The notes under the pieces are model-generated. The model saw only the letters and a list, made by a program, of their open reading frames with translations, ran no database searches and had not been told where the DNA came from. Below, piece after piece: positions 54,743-64,000 of a stretch of 64,000 bases of DNA. The DNA comes from Lachnospiraceae bacterium (GTDB taxonomy: Bacteria > Bacillota > Clostridia > Lachnospirales > Lachnospiraceae): assembly GCA_024697065.1 (NCBI GenBank), contig JAILGE010000016.1, forward strand, positions 1 to 64,000, written 5' to 3'. The position numbers and the translations under genes were made by a program. The first letter of the stretch is position 1. Each line of letters opens with the position of its first letter.

Positions 54743-56146
54743 GTGGAGTGTTTTAATTGCGGCTGCGTTCTTACCGAACTTGACTATTGTACAAACTGCG
54801 GGACGGATGTAAGACAGTACAAGAAAATCATATATACCTCCAACCGGCTCTACAATGAGGGACTTGAGAGGGCGGAAGTCCGGGATCTTTCCGGAGCTGT
54901 CCGTGTTCTTCGCGACTGCCTGCGCTTCAATAAAAATCATGTTGATGCCAGAAACCTGCTGGGTCTTATTTACTATGAGACCGGTGAAGCGGTGGAAGCT
55001 TTATCCGAGTGGGTTGTAAGCGCAAATATTAAGGCCGATAAGAATATAGCCAAGGAATATATCGGTATCGTCCAGTCCAATCAGGGGCGTCTCGATACCA
55101 TTAAGACATCCATTAGGAAGTATAATAAGGCTCTGGATCTGTGCAAACAGGACAGTCCGGATCTTGCTGTCATACAGCTTAAGAAGGTTATCAGGCTTAA
55201 TCCCAATTATGTTCAGGCCAGACAGCTTCTTGCTCTTTTGTATATCCAGAAGGAAGAGTGGGAATGGGCGAGAAAAGAGCTTGAACATGCTCTTAAGACC
55301 GATAAGGGAAATCTCACAACACTGAGATATTTAAAGGCAGCGGAAGATGCTCTCGGTGAGAGTGCCGATAAGAAAAAGAACCAGAAGAAGAAGGAGACCA
55401 AGACTGCCATTTACCGTACTGACGGTAATGAGACCATCATCCAGCCCGTTCGCGGACCGGAGATGCCGGGAGTCGGAGTGTTTATTCAGATCGGTATAGG
55501 TATACTTATCGGTGTATGCGTTGCATATTTCATGATACTTCCCGCAAGGATATCGGAAGTAAGGGAAGAGCTTAACGGTAAAGCTCAGGATTATGCGACT
55601 CAGATAGATGAGAAAAATGCTGATATCACAGCTCTCAACTCACGCATCAGCGAGCTGGAAGGCGATATACAGACACAGAAAGAGACCATCAACAGTTACT
55701 CGGGCGCTAACGGTTCCATTGAGGTCAACAATAACCTGATCGCCGCTGCATATGCTTATCTTGATGAGAGTCAGGACAGTTTGAATGTGGACAGCTACCT
55801 CGGAATGATATCCCAGGATTATATCGACAACAGTGCTTCACCCGAGTTCCTGAATCTGTATAATTATCTGAAAAACGGTATAGGTACATCAGCATCGGAA
55901 AGTTTCTATGATGACGGTATCGAGGCCTACAATACCATGGATTACGATACGGCCATAGACAAGCTTGGCAAAGCTTTTCAGTATGATCCGGAAAATGATG
56001 ATGCTCTCTATTATCTGGGGCTTGCTTATCTCGACAGTGGTGATGTCACCAATGCTGCGGCCAAGTTCAATCTGCTGTTGGATACTTTCCCTGACAGCGC
56101 AGAGGCCGAGAAGGCTAAAAAGCATCTCAATGAGATCAATGAATAG
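54743..56146 (+). CDS. Zinc-ribbon and TPR membrane protein
   Basis: A GTG start follows AGGAGAACGAAAC. The 467-residue protein begins with a zinc ribbon (CFNCG...CTNCG, residues 3-21), then TPR-like helices (~30-200; AVRVLRDCLRFNKNHVDARN, VIQLKKVIRLNPNYVQARQL). A basic linker, one membrane helix (~240-260, VFIQIGIGILIGVCVAYFMI), an external coiled coil (~265-320) and a second TPR block (~385-465, YDTAIDKLGKAFQYDPENDD) follow. TPRs on both sides of the membrane suggest a scaffold linking cytoplasmic and surface complexes; partners are unknown. A short acidic gene precedes it. Confidence 0.75.
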   Translation: MECFNCGCVLTELDYCTNCGTDVRQYKKIIYTSNRLYNEGLERAEVRDLSGAVRVLRDCLRFNKNHVDARNLLGLIYYETGEAVEALSEWVVSANIKADKNIAKEYIGIVQSNQGRLDTIKTSIRKYNKALDLCKQDSPDLAVIQLKKVIRLNPNYVQARQLLALLYIQKEEWEWARKELEHALKTDKGNLTTLRYLKAAEDALGESADKKKNQKKKETKTAIYRTDGNETIIQPVRGPEMPGVGVFIQIGIGILIGVCVAYFMILPARISEVREELNGKAQDYATQIDEKNADITALNSRISELEGDIQTQKETINSYSGANGSIEVNNNLIAAAYAYLDESQDSLNVDSYLGMISQDYIDNSASPEFLNLYNYLKNGIGTSASESFYDDGIEAYNTMDYDTAIDKLGKAFQYDPENDDALYYLGLAYLDSGDVTNAAAKFNLLLDTFPDSAEAEKAKKHLNEINE

Positions 56147-56226
56147 ACGTGCAATAGTATTTTAAATGCGCTATAATCTTAATACTAAAGTGCAGAGCAA
56201 ATGCACTATAAAAAGGGAGGAACGAT

Positions 56227-56736
56227 ATGGCAACTATCAAAGTTAAACCCAAGGTTGAAAGAGAGCCTAAGGATGTAGCAGGAAGGATCATAGGATTTCT
56301 GTTCCTTCTGATGCTTATTGCGGGCGGCTATTTTATGTTTGATATGTTCCGCCAGATCGATAAAGTAAACGATAATATCCAGGGAGAATGGGATATCCCC
56401 GCACAGTTAGGTGAAGATACCTGTGAATGCTGGCAGTTCACGACTGACGGAAAGGCAGAAGGAAATACCGGTGTTGCCATCAGCTTTACTAAGAACAAGA
56501 AGACCGGTGAGCGCAGCAATGTTGTTGAGTATACATATGTTATCGAAGAGTATACGGATTCCGCAGATACGGTACGTACACATATCGTTGTAACAACTTC
56601 GGGTGTTAAGAGATCCGAGATGGTTTCAAGAGAGATCAGGATCACATCACTCTCCAAGATGGAAATGTCAGTTACATTCGTTAATGATCGTTTCCACACA
56701 GATATCACAAGACTTACAAGACCTACGATGTTCTGA
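56227..56736 (+). CDS. Membrane-anchored hypothetical protein
   Basis: The 169-residue protein has a basic N-terminus, one membrane helix (~24-45, IIGFLFLLMLIAGGYFMFDM) and a ~120-residue soluble domain predicted to be beta-rich (GEWDIPAQLGEDTCECWQFT, NVVEYTYVIEEYTDSADTVR), resembling lipocalin-like domains in which a residual variable is measured as GEW...W.F..DG. That resemblance is only a motif impression. GGGAGG precedes the ATG and a TATAAT lies at 56172, so it probably has its own promoter. A terminator follows. Confidence 0.6.
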   Translation: MATIKVKPKVEREPKDVAGRIIGFLFLLMLIAGGYFMFDMFRQIDKVNDNIQGEWDIPAQLGEDTCECWQFTTDGKAEGNTGVAISFTKNKKTGERSNVVEYTYVIEEYTDSADTVRTHIVVTTSGVKRSEMVSREIRITSLSKMEMSVTFVNDRFHTDITRLTRPTMF

Positions 56737-56759
56737 TGATCATTTAAATAATGCAATTT

Positions 56760-56789
56760 AAAACCGGGCTGCATGCAGTCCGGTTTTTT
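56760..56789 (+). terminator. Rho-independent terminator
   Basis: AAACCGG and CCGGTTT pair with an inner CTGCATGCAG palindrome, followed by TTTTTT. It ends the membrane-anchored hypothetical gene. Confidence 0.88.
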
Positions 56790-56830
56790 AGTGAGCGGTC
56801 GTTCTCCGCTTTATGTATTTCATTTGCCGT

Positions 56831-57059
56831 GCGCAATGCCCGCCTGCGGTGTGAAATTACAGTGTATAGTGAGCCGTCGCAGTTCAAGGAAATGCTTGCT
56901 ATACAGAAACGTCCTGCCATGGACGGCAGGACGAGCGAACAACGCTCCATGGAAGGAGCGTGTGAGCGGTTTCGTACACAGTGTATCTCGCCCGCATTTC
57001 CGAAAAGAACTGCAGGCGAACATTTCACTGTAATTTCACACCGCAGGCGGGCATAGCGC
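56831..57059. repeat. 229-bp nested inverted repeat (possible MITE or structured RNA)
   Basis: Perfect 29-bp arms lie at 56836-56864 and 57026-57054, extended by four more pairs outside one mismatch (56831-56834 with 57056-57059). Inside, further complementary pairs occur in nested order: GCAGTTC 56879 with GAACTGC 57007, GGAAATG 56888 with CATTTCC 56995, ATAC 56901 with GTAT 56983, GAAAC 56906 with GTTTC 56969. The centre has two neighbouring hairpins, CGTCCTGCC/GGCAGGACG (56910-56933) and CGCTCC/GGAGCG (56943-56960), with six-base loops ATGGAC and ATGGAA. No credible ORF lies inside. It sits between convergent genes, after a terminator and 9 bp from the azlD stop. Confidence 0.85.
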
Positions 57060-57068
57060 TATCCGCCA

Positions 57069-57377
57069 TTAATGAATAAACAGCTCGGTGATAAATACCA
57101 CTGCGCAGGATACGGTAGCGACCAATATCATGCTCTTTTTAAAGAAGGATAATATAAGTGCCGTGATAAATCCTGCGATGGCGGAAGCTGTGGATCTTGT
57201 TGCTGAGAAGATCGCAGGTACTGTCATAACAGTCAGCGTTACGTAAGGAACATAGTAGAGGAAGGAGCGGAGCAGCTTATTCTTAATCTCCTTACGGATC
57301 AATGTCATGGGAAGCATACGCACCAGATAAGTGACGACGGCCATGACTGTGATATATATCCATATGTTATTGCTCAT
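57069..57377 (-). CDS. azlD: AzlD family branched-chain amino acid transport protein
   Basis: The 102-residue protein has four hydrophobic segments and the AzlD features VVTYLVRMLPMTLIRKEIKN, SFLYYVPYVTLTVMTVPAIF and IAGFITALILSFFKKSMILV. AzlD is the small partner of AzlC in an exporter of branched-chain amino acids and analogues. It starts 20 bp after azlC on the same strand and ends next to the large inverted repeat. Confidence 0.88.
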   Translation of the reverse strand: MSNNIWIYITVMAVVTYLVRMLPMTLIRKEIKNKLLRSFLYYVPYVTLTVMTVPAIFSATRSTASAIAGFITALILSFFKKSMILVATVSCAVVFITELFIH

Positions 57378-57397
57378 ATAAACAACATCTCCAATCT

Positions 57398-58150
57398 TTA
57401 CTTCTCTGCGCTGTCCTGTGAAACGTCATCGTTTTCTTTAATGGGAAATAAAATGGCGAATACAAGAGATATCAGCACAGTCAGGATGATTATCATGGTT
57501 CCCGGAGAAGCTTTTCTGATATCTTTGATAAACGGTATGAATGCACAGGCTGTACTGATGATCATTGATGCAAGGACCGCAAAAGCAACATGCTTATCTT
57601 CTCTTGACTGGGGGATGAACACTGCAATGAACATACCGTATAAGGCAAGGTTTAGTGCGCTCACGATATTATCCGGAAGAATGTTGCCTGCGGCGACTCC
57701 GAGGGCTGTGCCGGCAACCCAGCCGGGGACTGCCAAAAGAAGCGCCCCATAGGTATAAAAAGGCGATAAAGGCTTCGGCTGTTTTACCGATATGCCAAAG
57801 ATCTCATCGGTAACACCGTATGACATGCATGTCCTGTGGAGGGACGAGGTCTCAGGCGCGATCCTTTGGGAAAGAGCAAAACTCATAAGTATATATCTGA
57901 GATTGATTATAAGCTGTGAAAGAGCCATTGATATGTAGGAACCGCCGGTGGCGATGATGGAGAGTGCCGCGAATTCGCCGGCGCTGGTAAGGCTTGTAAG
58001 AGACATTACCGCAGCCTGTAAAACGCTCATTCCCGCGTCCTTGGCCTGGATACCGAGGGAAAAGGATACTGCAAAATATCCCAGAGCTATGGGCAGGCCG
58101 TCACGCATTCCCGATATGAAGGCTCTTTTTTTTGGATTTATTTCAGACAT
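57398..58150 (-). CDS. azlC: AzlC family branched-chain amino acid exporter
   Basis: The ATG at 58150 gives MSEINPKKRAFISGMRDGLP, the usual AzlC start; the longer frame overlaps the promoter itself. The ~250-residue protein has about seven hydrophobic segments with GLPIALGYFAVSFSLGIQAK, LTSAGEFAALSIIATGGSYI, SQLIINLRYILMSFALSQRI and YGVTDEIFGISVKQ, all typical. With AzlD it forms the export pair. There is no ribosome binding site upstream, and a promoter 7 bp before the start predicts a leaderless or nearly leaderless mRNA. Confidence 0.9.
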   Translation of the reverse strand: MSEINPKKRAFISGMRDGLPIALGYFAVSFSLGIQAKDAGMSVLQAAVMSLTSLTSAGEFAALSIIATGGSYISMALSQLIINLRYILMSFALSQRIAPETSSLHRTCMSYGVTDEIFGISVKQPKPLSPFYTYGALLLAVPGWVAGTALGVAAGNILPDNIVSALNLALYGMFIAVFIPQSREDKHVAFAVLASMIISTACAFIPFIKDIRKASPGTMIIILTVLISLVFAILFPIKENDDVSQDSAEK

Positions 58151-58157
58151 GTTGAGT

Positions 58158-58186
58158 ATCATAACCACAATTTTGATGTCGGTCAA
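58158..58186 (-). promoter_or_regulatory. Promoter of azlCD
   Basis: On the minus strand, TTGACC (58186-58181) and TATGAT (58163-58158) are spaced by 17 bp. Only seven bases separate the -10 from the azlC ATG. Confidence 0.65.
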
Positions 58187-58200
58187 GACCGTTTACAGAC

Positions 58201-58229
58201 TTGCCTAAAAAGGTCCAAACGACTATAAT
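58201..58229 (+). promoter_or_regulatory. Promoter of the ATP synthase operon
   Basis: TTGCCT (58201-58206) and a perfect TATAAT (58224-58229) are spaced by 17 bp, 57 bp before the atpB start. It is divergent from the azlCD promoter, 14 bp away. Confidence 0.65.
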
Positions 58230-58286
58230 CTAAAGCGTGGTCTTTTATACAAATCCCTTTGTTTTTCATATATGAGAGGAGCGGTT

Positions 58287-59135
58287 TTGGACAAGAAAAA
58301 GAAACGGTCGGTCATCATCCTGCTTGCGGTTCTTCTTGCCGCATCTGTCGCGGGAATAATCCTTACAATGCACACTGATAAGCATGAATCAGTTAAAGCG
58401 GCAATGCGTGATGCAGTGCTTCACAACATCAATAAGATAGATATCTTTGGGATCATTCAGGTCGATCCTTCACTTCTTTCGGGATTCATCGTAACCGCAG
58501 GTCTTTTGATCATCGCGTTACTGATCCGTATATTCGCGATACCCAGATTTAAATATATTCCGGGCAGATTTCAGATGCTCATAGAGCTGTGGGTTGGAAC
58601 TTTTGATAATCTTGCAAAGACCAACAGTCCCCATAAGAACGGAGCTTTGGGAGCATATCTTTTTGCCGTGGGTTCATATATATTTACGGGTACGATGTTT
58701 GAGCTTTTAGGAGCTCAGGCGATTACCACAGGCGGTCATTCGGTTTCCCTTCCCGCACCTCTTGCAAATATAAACGGTGCTATAGCGGCAGGATGTTTCT
58801 CATATCTGTTCATTATGTTCGGCGGACTTACGGCCAACAAGGCGGCGGGCGTCGGCAGGACATTAAAAGAATTTTCGCTCCCCTTATCAATGACTTTCCG
58901 ACTCTTCGGAGCGCTGTTATCGGGAATGCTCACCACCGAGCTTGTATATTATTATCTCACACTGAGCTTTGTTCTCCCTGTTGTTGTGGGAGTTCTCTTT
59001 ACTGTTTTACATGCGCTCATACAGGCATACGTTCTTACGATGCTCACGAGTTTTTATTACGGTGAGGTAACGGAGCCGGCGCATCCGAAAGAGAAGAAGG
59101 CAAAGAAAATGATCAGAAAGCCCGAAGCGGCATAA
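58287..59135 (+). CDS. atpB: F-type ATP synthase subunit a
   Basis: A TTG at 58287 has GAGAGGAG five bases upstream; an in-frame ATG at 58272 has no site and would itself contain that sequence. The ~282-residue membrane protein has about six helices; the functional arginine lies in LSLPLSMTFRLFGALLSGML, and the C-terminal helix LHALIQAYVLTMLTSFYYGE holds the conserved Q-A-Y/F motif. It forms the ion half-channel facing the c ring. The basic tail (KEKKAKKMIRKPEA) is longer than usual. First gene of the operon. Confidence 0.92.
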   Translation: MDKKKKRSVIILLAVLLAASVAGIILTMHTDKHESVKAAMRDAVLHNINKIDIFGIIQVDPSLLSGFIVTAGLLIIALLIRIFAIPRFKYIPGRFQMLIELWVGTFDNLAKTNSPHKNGALGAYLFAVGSYIFTGTMFELLGAQAITTGGHSVSLPAPLANINGAIAAGCFSYLFIMFGGLTANKAAGVGRTLKEFSLPLSMTFRLFGALLSGMLTTELVYYYLTLSFVLPVVVGVLFTVLHALIQAYVLTMLTSFYYGEVTEPAHPKEKKAKKMIRKPEAA

Positions 59136-59160
59136 AGAAAAAGAATACGGAGGAACCAAA

Positions 59161-59571
59161 ATGAAATTAAGAGTACTGAAGACAATGGCAGTAGTGCTTG
59201 CGGCGGTCATCTTTGTAATGGTCGGAGTAGGCGTTGGCGGCGTGATCACGGCGCAGGCTTCCGATGGAACTGCAAAGACGGTGGTCAGAGAGGGCGCGGA
59301 AGCTCCCGCAGCTGCAGAAGCAGAGACTGCTGCAACCGGCGCAAATGACATACTGGGAAAAGCCATAGGCGCAGGTATCGGTGTCGGTATCGCAGCCATG
59401 GGTGGTGCACTGGGAATGGGTATGGCGGTTGCGCGCTGCGGAGAAGGTATTGCAAGACAGCCTGAAGCTGCCGGCAAGATCCAGACCATCATGATGCTCG
59501 GTCTCGTGTTCATAGAGACAGTTGTAATCTACGCGCTGATCATAGGTATCCTTACGATATTCGTTCTTTAA
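59161..59571 (+). CDS. atpE: F-type ATP synthase subunit c with N-terminal extension
   Basis: At 136 residues this c subunit is about 50-60 longer than usual. The extension has a signal-like helix (VLKTMAVVLAAVIFVMVGVG, ~5-25) ending in TAQAS and an Ala/Glu-rich linker. The core (~62-136) has the glycine-rich helix GKAIGAGIGVGIAAMGGALG, the loop ARQPEAAGKIQ and the second helix with ion-binding Glu (MLGLVFIETVVIYALII). The Gln that marks sodium-type rings in helix 1 is Met here, suggesting proton coupling, though Thr follows the Glu. The extension may be a cleaved signal for insertion. Confidence 0.92.
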   Translation: MKLRVLKTMAVVLAAVIFVMVGVGVGGVITAQASDGTAKTVVREGAEAPAAAEAETAATGANDILGKAIGAGIGVGIAAMGGALGMGMAVARCGEGIARQPEAAGKIQTIMMLGLVFIETVVIYALIIGILTIFVL

Positions 59572-59591
59572 GATAGGAGAGTGTAAACGCA

Positions 59592-60095
59592 ATGGTATTG
59601 GGAATTGATTTCTTGCAGATATTTCTGCATCTTTTCAACATAATACTTCTGTTCGGAGGTCTTTATATCATTCTCTACAAGCCCGTAAAAGACTTCATGG
59701 AGAAGAGGGAAGCTCATTACAGGAAAATGGATGAGGATGCTGCCGAGAAAATAAAGGCGGCAAATGAGGCCAAAGAAAAATATGAGAAAGCCCTTGAGCA
59801 GGTTGGCGATGAGATCGCTGACAGGAAGAAAGCCGCATCCGAAGAGATAGCAAGGATGAAGCAGTCTCAGGAAGAGAAGGCAAGAAAAGATGCGGAGCGC
59901 ATAATAGACGAGGCTAAGGCCGAAGGCGAGAGAAGAAAAGCCAACATAGTCGATGATGCAAGGGAAGACATAGCCAGAATGATCGAAGAGGCTACCGGCA
60001 AGATACTTTTAGACAGAAAGAGCGGATCTTCTTTTGATTCGTTTTTAGCTGAAGCGGAGAAGGCTAACGGGGGAAATTCCGATGGAAGAAAGTAA
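59592..60095 (+). CDS. atpF: F-type ATP synthase subunit b
   Basis: The 167-residue protein has one N-terminal membrane helix (~5-27, FLQIFLHLFNIILLFGGLYI) and a long charged helical stalk (KPVKDFMEKREAHYRKMDED; EEIARMKQSQEEKARKDAER) that dimerises and tethers F1 to Fo. A short C-terminus (SSFDSFLAEAEKANGGNSDG) ends it. AGGAGAG precedes the ATG. The gene overlaps the delta/alpha fusion by 14 bp. No separate delta gene lies between. Confidence 0.92.
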   Translation: MVLGIDFLQIFLHLFNIILLFGGLYIILYKPVKDFMEKREAHYRKMDEDAAEKIKAANEAKEKYEKALEQVGDEIADRKKAASEEIARMKQSQEEKARKDAERIIDEAKAEGERRKANIVDDAREDIARMIEEATGKILLDRKSGSSFDSFLAEAEKANGGNSDGRK

Positions 60096-61833
60096 AAAGG
60101 CTTTAATTTTCAGCGCGACAGAGCCTGATGAGAGGCAGAAGGCGCGCTTTGAGGCTTTTCTTACGGATAAATACAAGGTTCCTTACGAGCTTGTCTGGGA
60201 ATTGGATGAAAGCGTCGGAACGGGATTCAGATTAAAAGCCGGCGGTGATGTCTACGACTGGACCGAAGAGGGAAGGTTCAGACAGCTGGCCGATATGCTT
60301 GATGCTCTTGATGGCAAGGATTTCGGTGGCAAGGGAGATGTGATCTCTCTTTTCAGAACATCCATCAATGAATGGCAGGCGCACGTTGTTCCGGAGGAAG
60401 AAGGAACTGTTCTTACCGTAGGCGACGGTATAGTTGTTGCTGAAGGTCTGGATGGTGCGGTTTACGGAGAGATAGTCATATTTGAATCCGGCGTTAAGGG
60501 AATGATCCAGGATCTCAGACCTGACAGCGTAGGTATCATCCTGTTCGGTGATGATACGGATGTTACCGAAGGATGCCGTATCAGGAGAACAAAAAAGACT
60601 GCAGGTATCCCTGTGGGAAGCGGATATCTCGGAAGAGTGGTAAATGCTCTGGGAGAACCTATAGATGCAATGGGACGTATCAAAGCGGAAGAGTTTCGCG
60701 CCATAGAGTCACCGGCTCCGGATATCGTGTCAAGACAGCCTGTTGATACACCCATGAATACCGGACTTATCACCATTGATTCCATGTTCCCTATCGGAAG
60801 AGGACAGAGAGAACTTATCATAGGTGACAGACAGACCGGTAAGACGACCATAGCCATGGATACCATCCTCAATCAGAAGGGGAACGGTGTTATCTGTATC
60901 TATGTAGCTATAGGGCAGAAGTTATCAAGCGTTGCACATCTGGTTGAGAATCTGAGAAAAAAAGGCGCCATGGACTACACCATAGTCGTATCGGCGTCAG
61001 CGTCGGAGACTGCACCGGTTCAGTATATTGCTCCGTATGCAGGCGCTTCACTGGGAGAATTCTTTATGAATAAAGGCAAGGACGTTCTCATCATTTATGA
61101 TGATCTGTCCAAACATGCCATAGCTTACCGAGCACTCTCTCTTTTGCTTGAGAGATCTCCGGGACGAGAAGCATATCCGGGTGACGTATTCTATCTCCAT
61201 TCGAGACTCCTTGAGAGATCCGCAAGACTCTCCGATGCCATGGGCGGAGGAAGTATGACGGCTCTTCCCATTGTGGAGACTCAGGCGGGAGATGTGTCAG
61301 CATATATCCCGACCAATATCATTTCCATAACCGACGGACAGATCTTCCTTGAAAGCGATCTGTTCTTTGCGGGACAGCGCCCGGCAGTTAATGTCGGCCT
61401 TTCGGTATCCCGTGTCGGCGGCGCTGCGCAGACCAAGGCCATGAAGAAGGCTGTAGGGAGTCTCAGACTCGATCTTGCACAGTATCGTGAGATGGAAGTG
61501 TTTACACAGTTTTCAAGCGATCTGGATGAGACTACCAAGAAGCAGCTTCATTACGGTCAGGGACTCATGAAATTGCTGGTCCAGCAGCAGGGGCATCCTC
61601 TTGCGCTCCATGAGCAGGTGATCATTCTGGTATCTGCCATAGCACGCGTCATGGAGGAACTGGAAGTATCGGAAGTATTGCCTTTCAGAGATGCGCTCAT
61701 AGCTCATTTTAATGAGCAGATGAGTGAACTGTGTGACCGTATTGATGAGACCGGTATCATGGAACCCGAGGACAAGGAAGCGATCATAGAGGAAGCAAAG
61801 AGCTTTCTTGAAGACTATAAGAATAAAAAATAA
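60082..61833 (+). CDS. atpA: Fusion of delta-subunit C-terminal domain with F1 alpha subunit
   Basis: At 583 residues the protein exceeds the usual ~500. Residues ~1-75 match the C-terminal domain of the delta subunit (ALIFSATEPDERQKARFEAF, VWELDESVGTGFRLKAGGDV, YDWTEEGRFRQLADML, where delta has vD.sl.GGf.l..gd..iD.S...rL). From ~95 the normal alpha sequence follows: TVLTVGDGIVVAEGLDGAVY, P-loop GDRQTGKT, IDSMFPIGRGQRELIIG, YAGASLGEFFMNKGKDVLII, the LERSPGREAYPGDVFYLHSR region and the C-terminal helical part. It is the noncatalytic nucleotide-binding subunit of F1 with an added stalk-binding piece; the N-terminal helical domain of delta is missing. Confidence 0.88.
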   Translation: MEESKKALIFSATEPDERQKARFEAFLTDKYKVPYELVWELDESVGTGFRLKAGGDVYDWTEEGRFRQLADMLDALDGKDFGGKGDVISLFRTSINEWQAHVVPEEEGTVLTVGDGIVVAEGLDGAVYGEIVIFESGVKGMIQDLRPDSVGIILFGDDTDVTEGCRIRRTKKTAGIPVGSGYLGRVVNALGEPIDAMGRIKAEEFRAIESPAPDIVSRQPVDTPMNTGLITIDSMFPIGRGQRELIIGDRQTGKTTIAMDTILNQKGNGVICIYVAIGQKLSSVAHLVENLRKKGAMDYTIVVSASASETAPVQYIAPYAGASLGEFFMNKGKDVLIIYDDLSKHAIAYRALSLLLERSPGREAYPGDVFYLHSRLLERSARLSDAMGGGSMTALPIVETQAGDVSAYIPTNIISITDGQIFLESDLFFAGQRPAVNVGLSVSRVGGAAQTKAMKKAVGSLRLDLAQYREMEVFTQFSSDLDETTKKQLHYGQGLMKLLVQQQGHPLALHEQVIILVSAIARVMEELEVSEVLPFRDALIAHFNEQMSELCDRIDETGIMEPEDKEAIIEEAKSFLEDYKNKK

Positions 61834-61838
61834 TATCC

Positions 61839-64000
<2,162 letters not shown>

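Noticed and set aside
56751-57056. ORFs of 86-101 codons inside the large inverted repeat on both strands
   Set aside because: They arise from the palindromic sequence, lack start signals and have no protein-like features.

Overview
This window looks like the chromosome of a Gram-positive clostridium, most likely a member of the Lachnospiraceae (Butyrivibrio-like). The basis is mid-range GC, strong AGGAG-type ribosome binding sites, frequent TTG/GTG starts, a pyrophosphate-type phosphofructokinase, a CD1871A-family CXXC peptide and several diguanylate cyclases with clostridial-style membrane domains. Genus and species cannot be fixed from the sequence alone.

Layout. 1-2.6 kb is a graveyard of broken accessory genes: the 3' end of an AlbA/HATPase_c_4-type regulator, a frameshifted DUF4417 gene, a Bro-N/antirepressor fragment, a DUF1016 nuclease fragment and a truncated membrane protein. 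2.6-7.5 kb holds a DUF2262-like protein, a promoter-driven set of two flavodoxin-like oxidoreductases plus a TetR regulator, an unknown membrane protein and a diguanylate cyclase. 7.6-29.5 kb is a cell-surface polysaccharide locus: gmd, a polyprenol-phosphate mannosyltransferase on the minus strand, a DUF6077 membrane protein split in two, rmlB-rmlA-rmlC with two membrane-anchored GH25 muramidases interleaved, five GT2 glycosyltransferases, a phosphohexomutase and a WcaJ-type priming transferase. No rmlD is present. 29.6-39.2 kb holds an HtrA protease and three ClpX-like AAA+ unfoldases, two of them translationally coupled, lacking the zinc finger and carrying altered pore loops, with a divergent carbamate kinase between them and a diguanylate cyclase after them.

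39.2-56.7 kb contains tRNA-Leu(UAG), PPi-phosphofructokinase, glmS, three DUF5684-like membrane paralogues, a minus-strand redox operon (TlpA-like lipoprotein, 49-residue CXXC peptide, NapH-like membrane ferredoxin), a LacI regulator with a palindromic operator followed by glycogen phosphorylase and a GH13 amylase, valS, a small acidic protein, a zinc-ribbon/TPR membrane protein and a membrane-anchored unknown. 56.8-57.1 kb is a 229-bp nested inverted repeat between convergent genes. 57.1-58.2 kb is azlCD on the minus strand. 58.2-64 kb is the ATP synthase operon atpB-E-F-[delta/alpha fusion]-G-D, cut by the window end in atpD.

The most notable items are the ClpX-paralogue cluster, the fusion of a delta-subunit C-terminal domain to the F1 alpha subunit, the nested palindromic element at 56831-57059, and three intergenic short tandem-repeat tracts that start at or just after gene ends.
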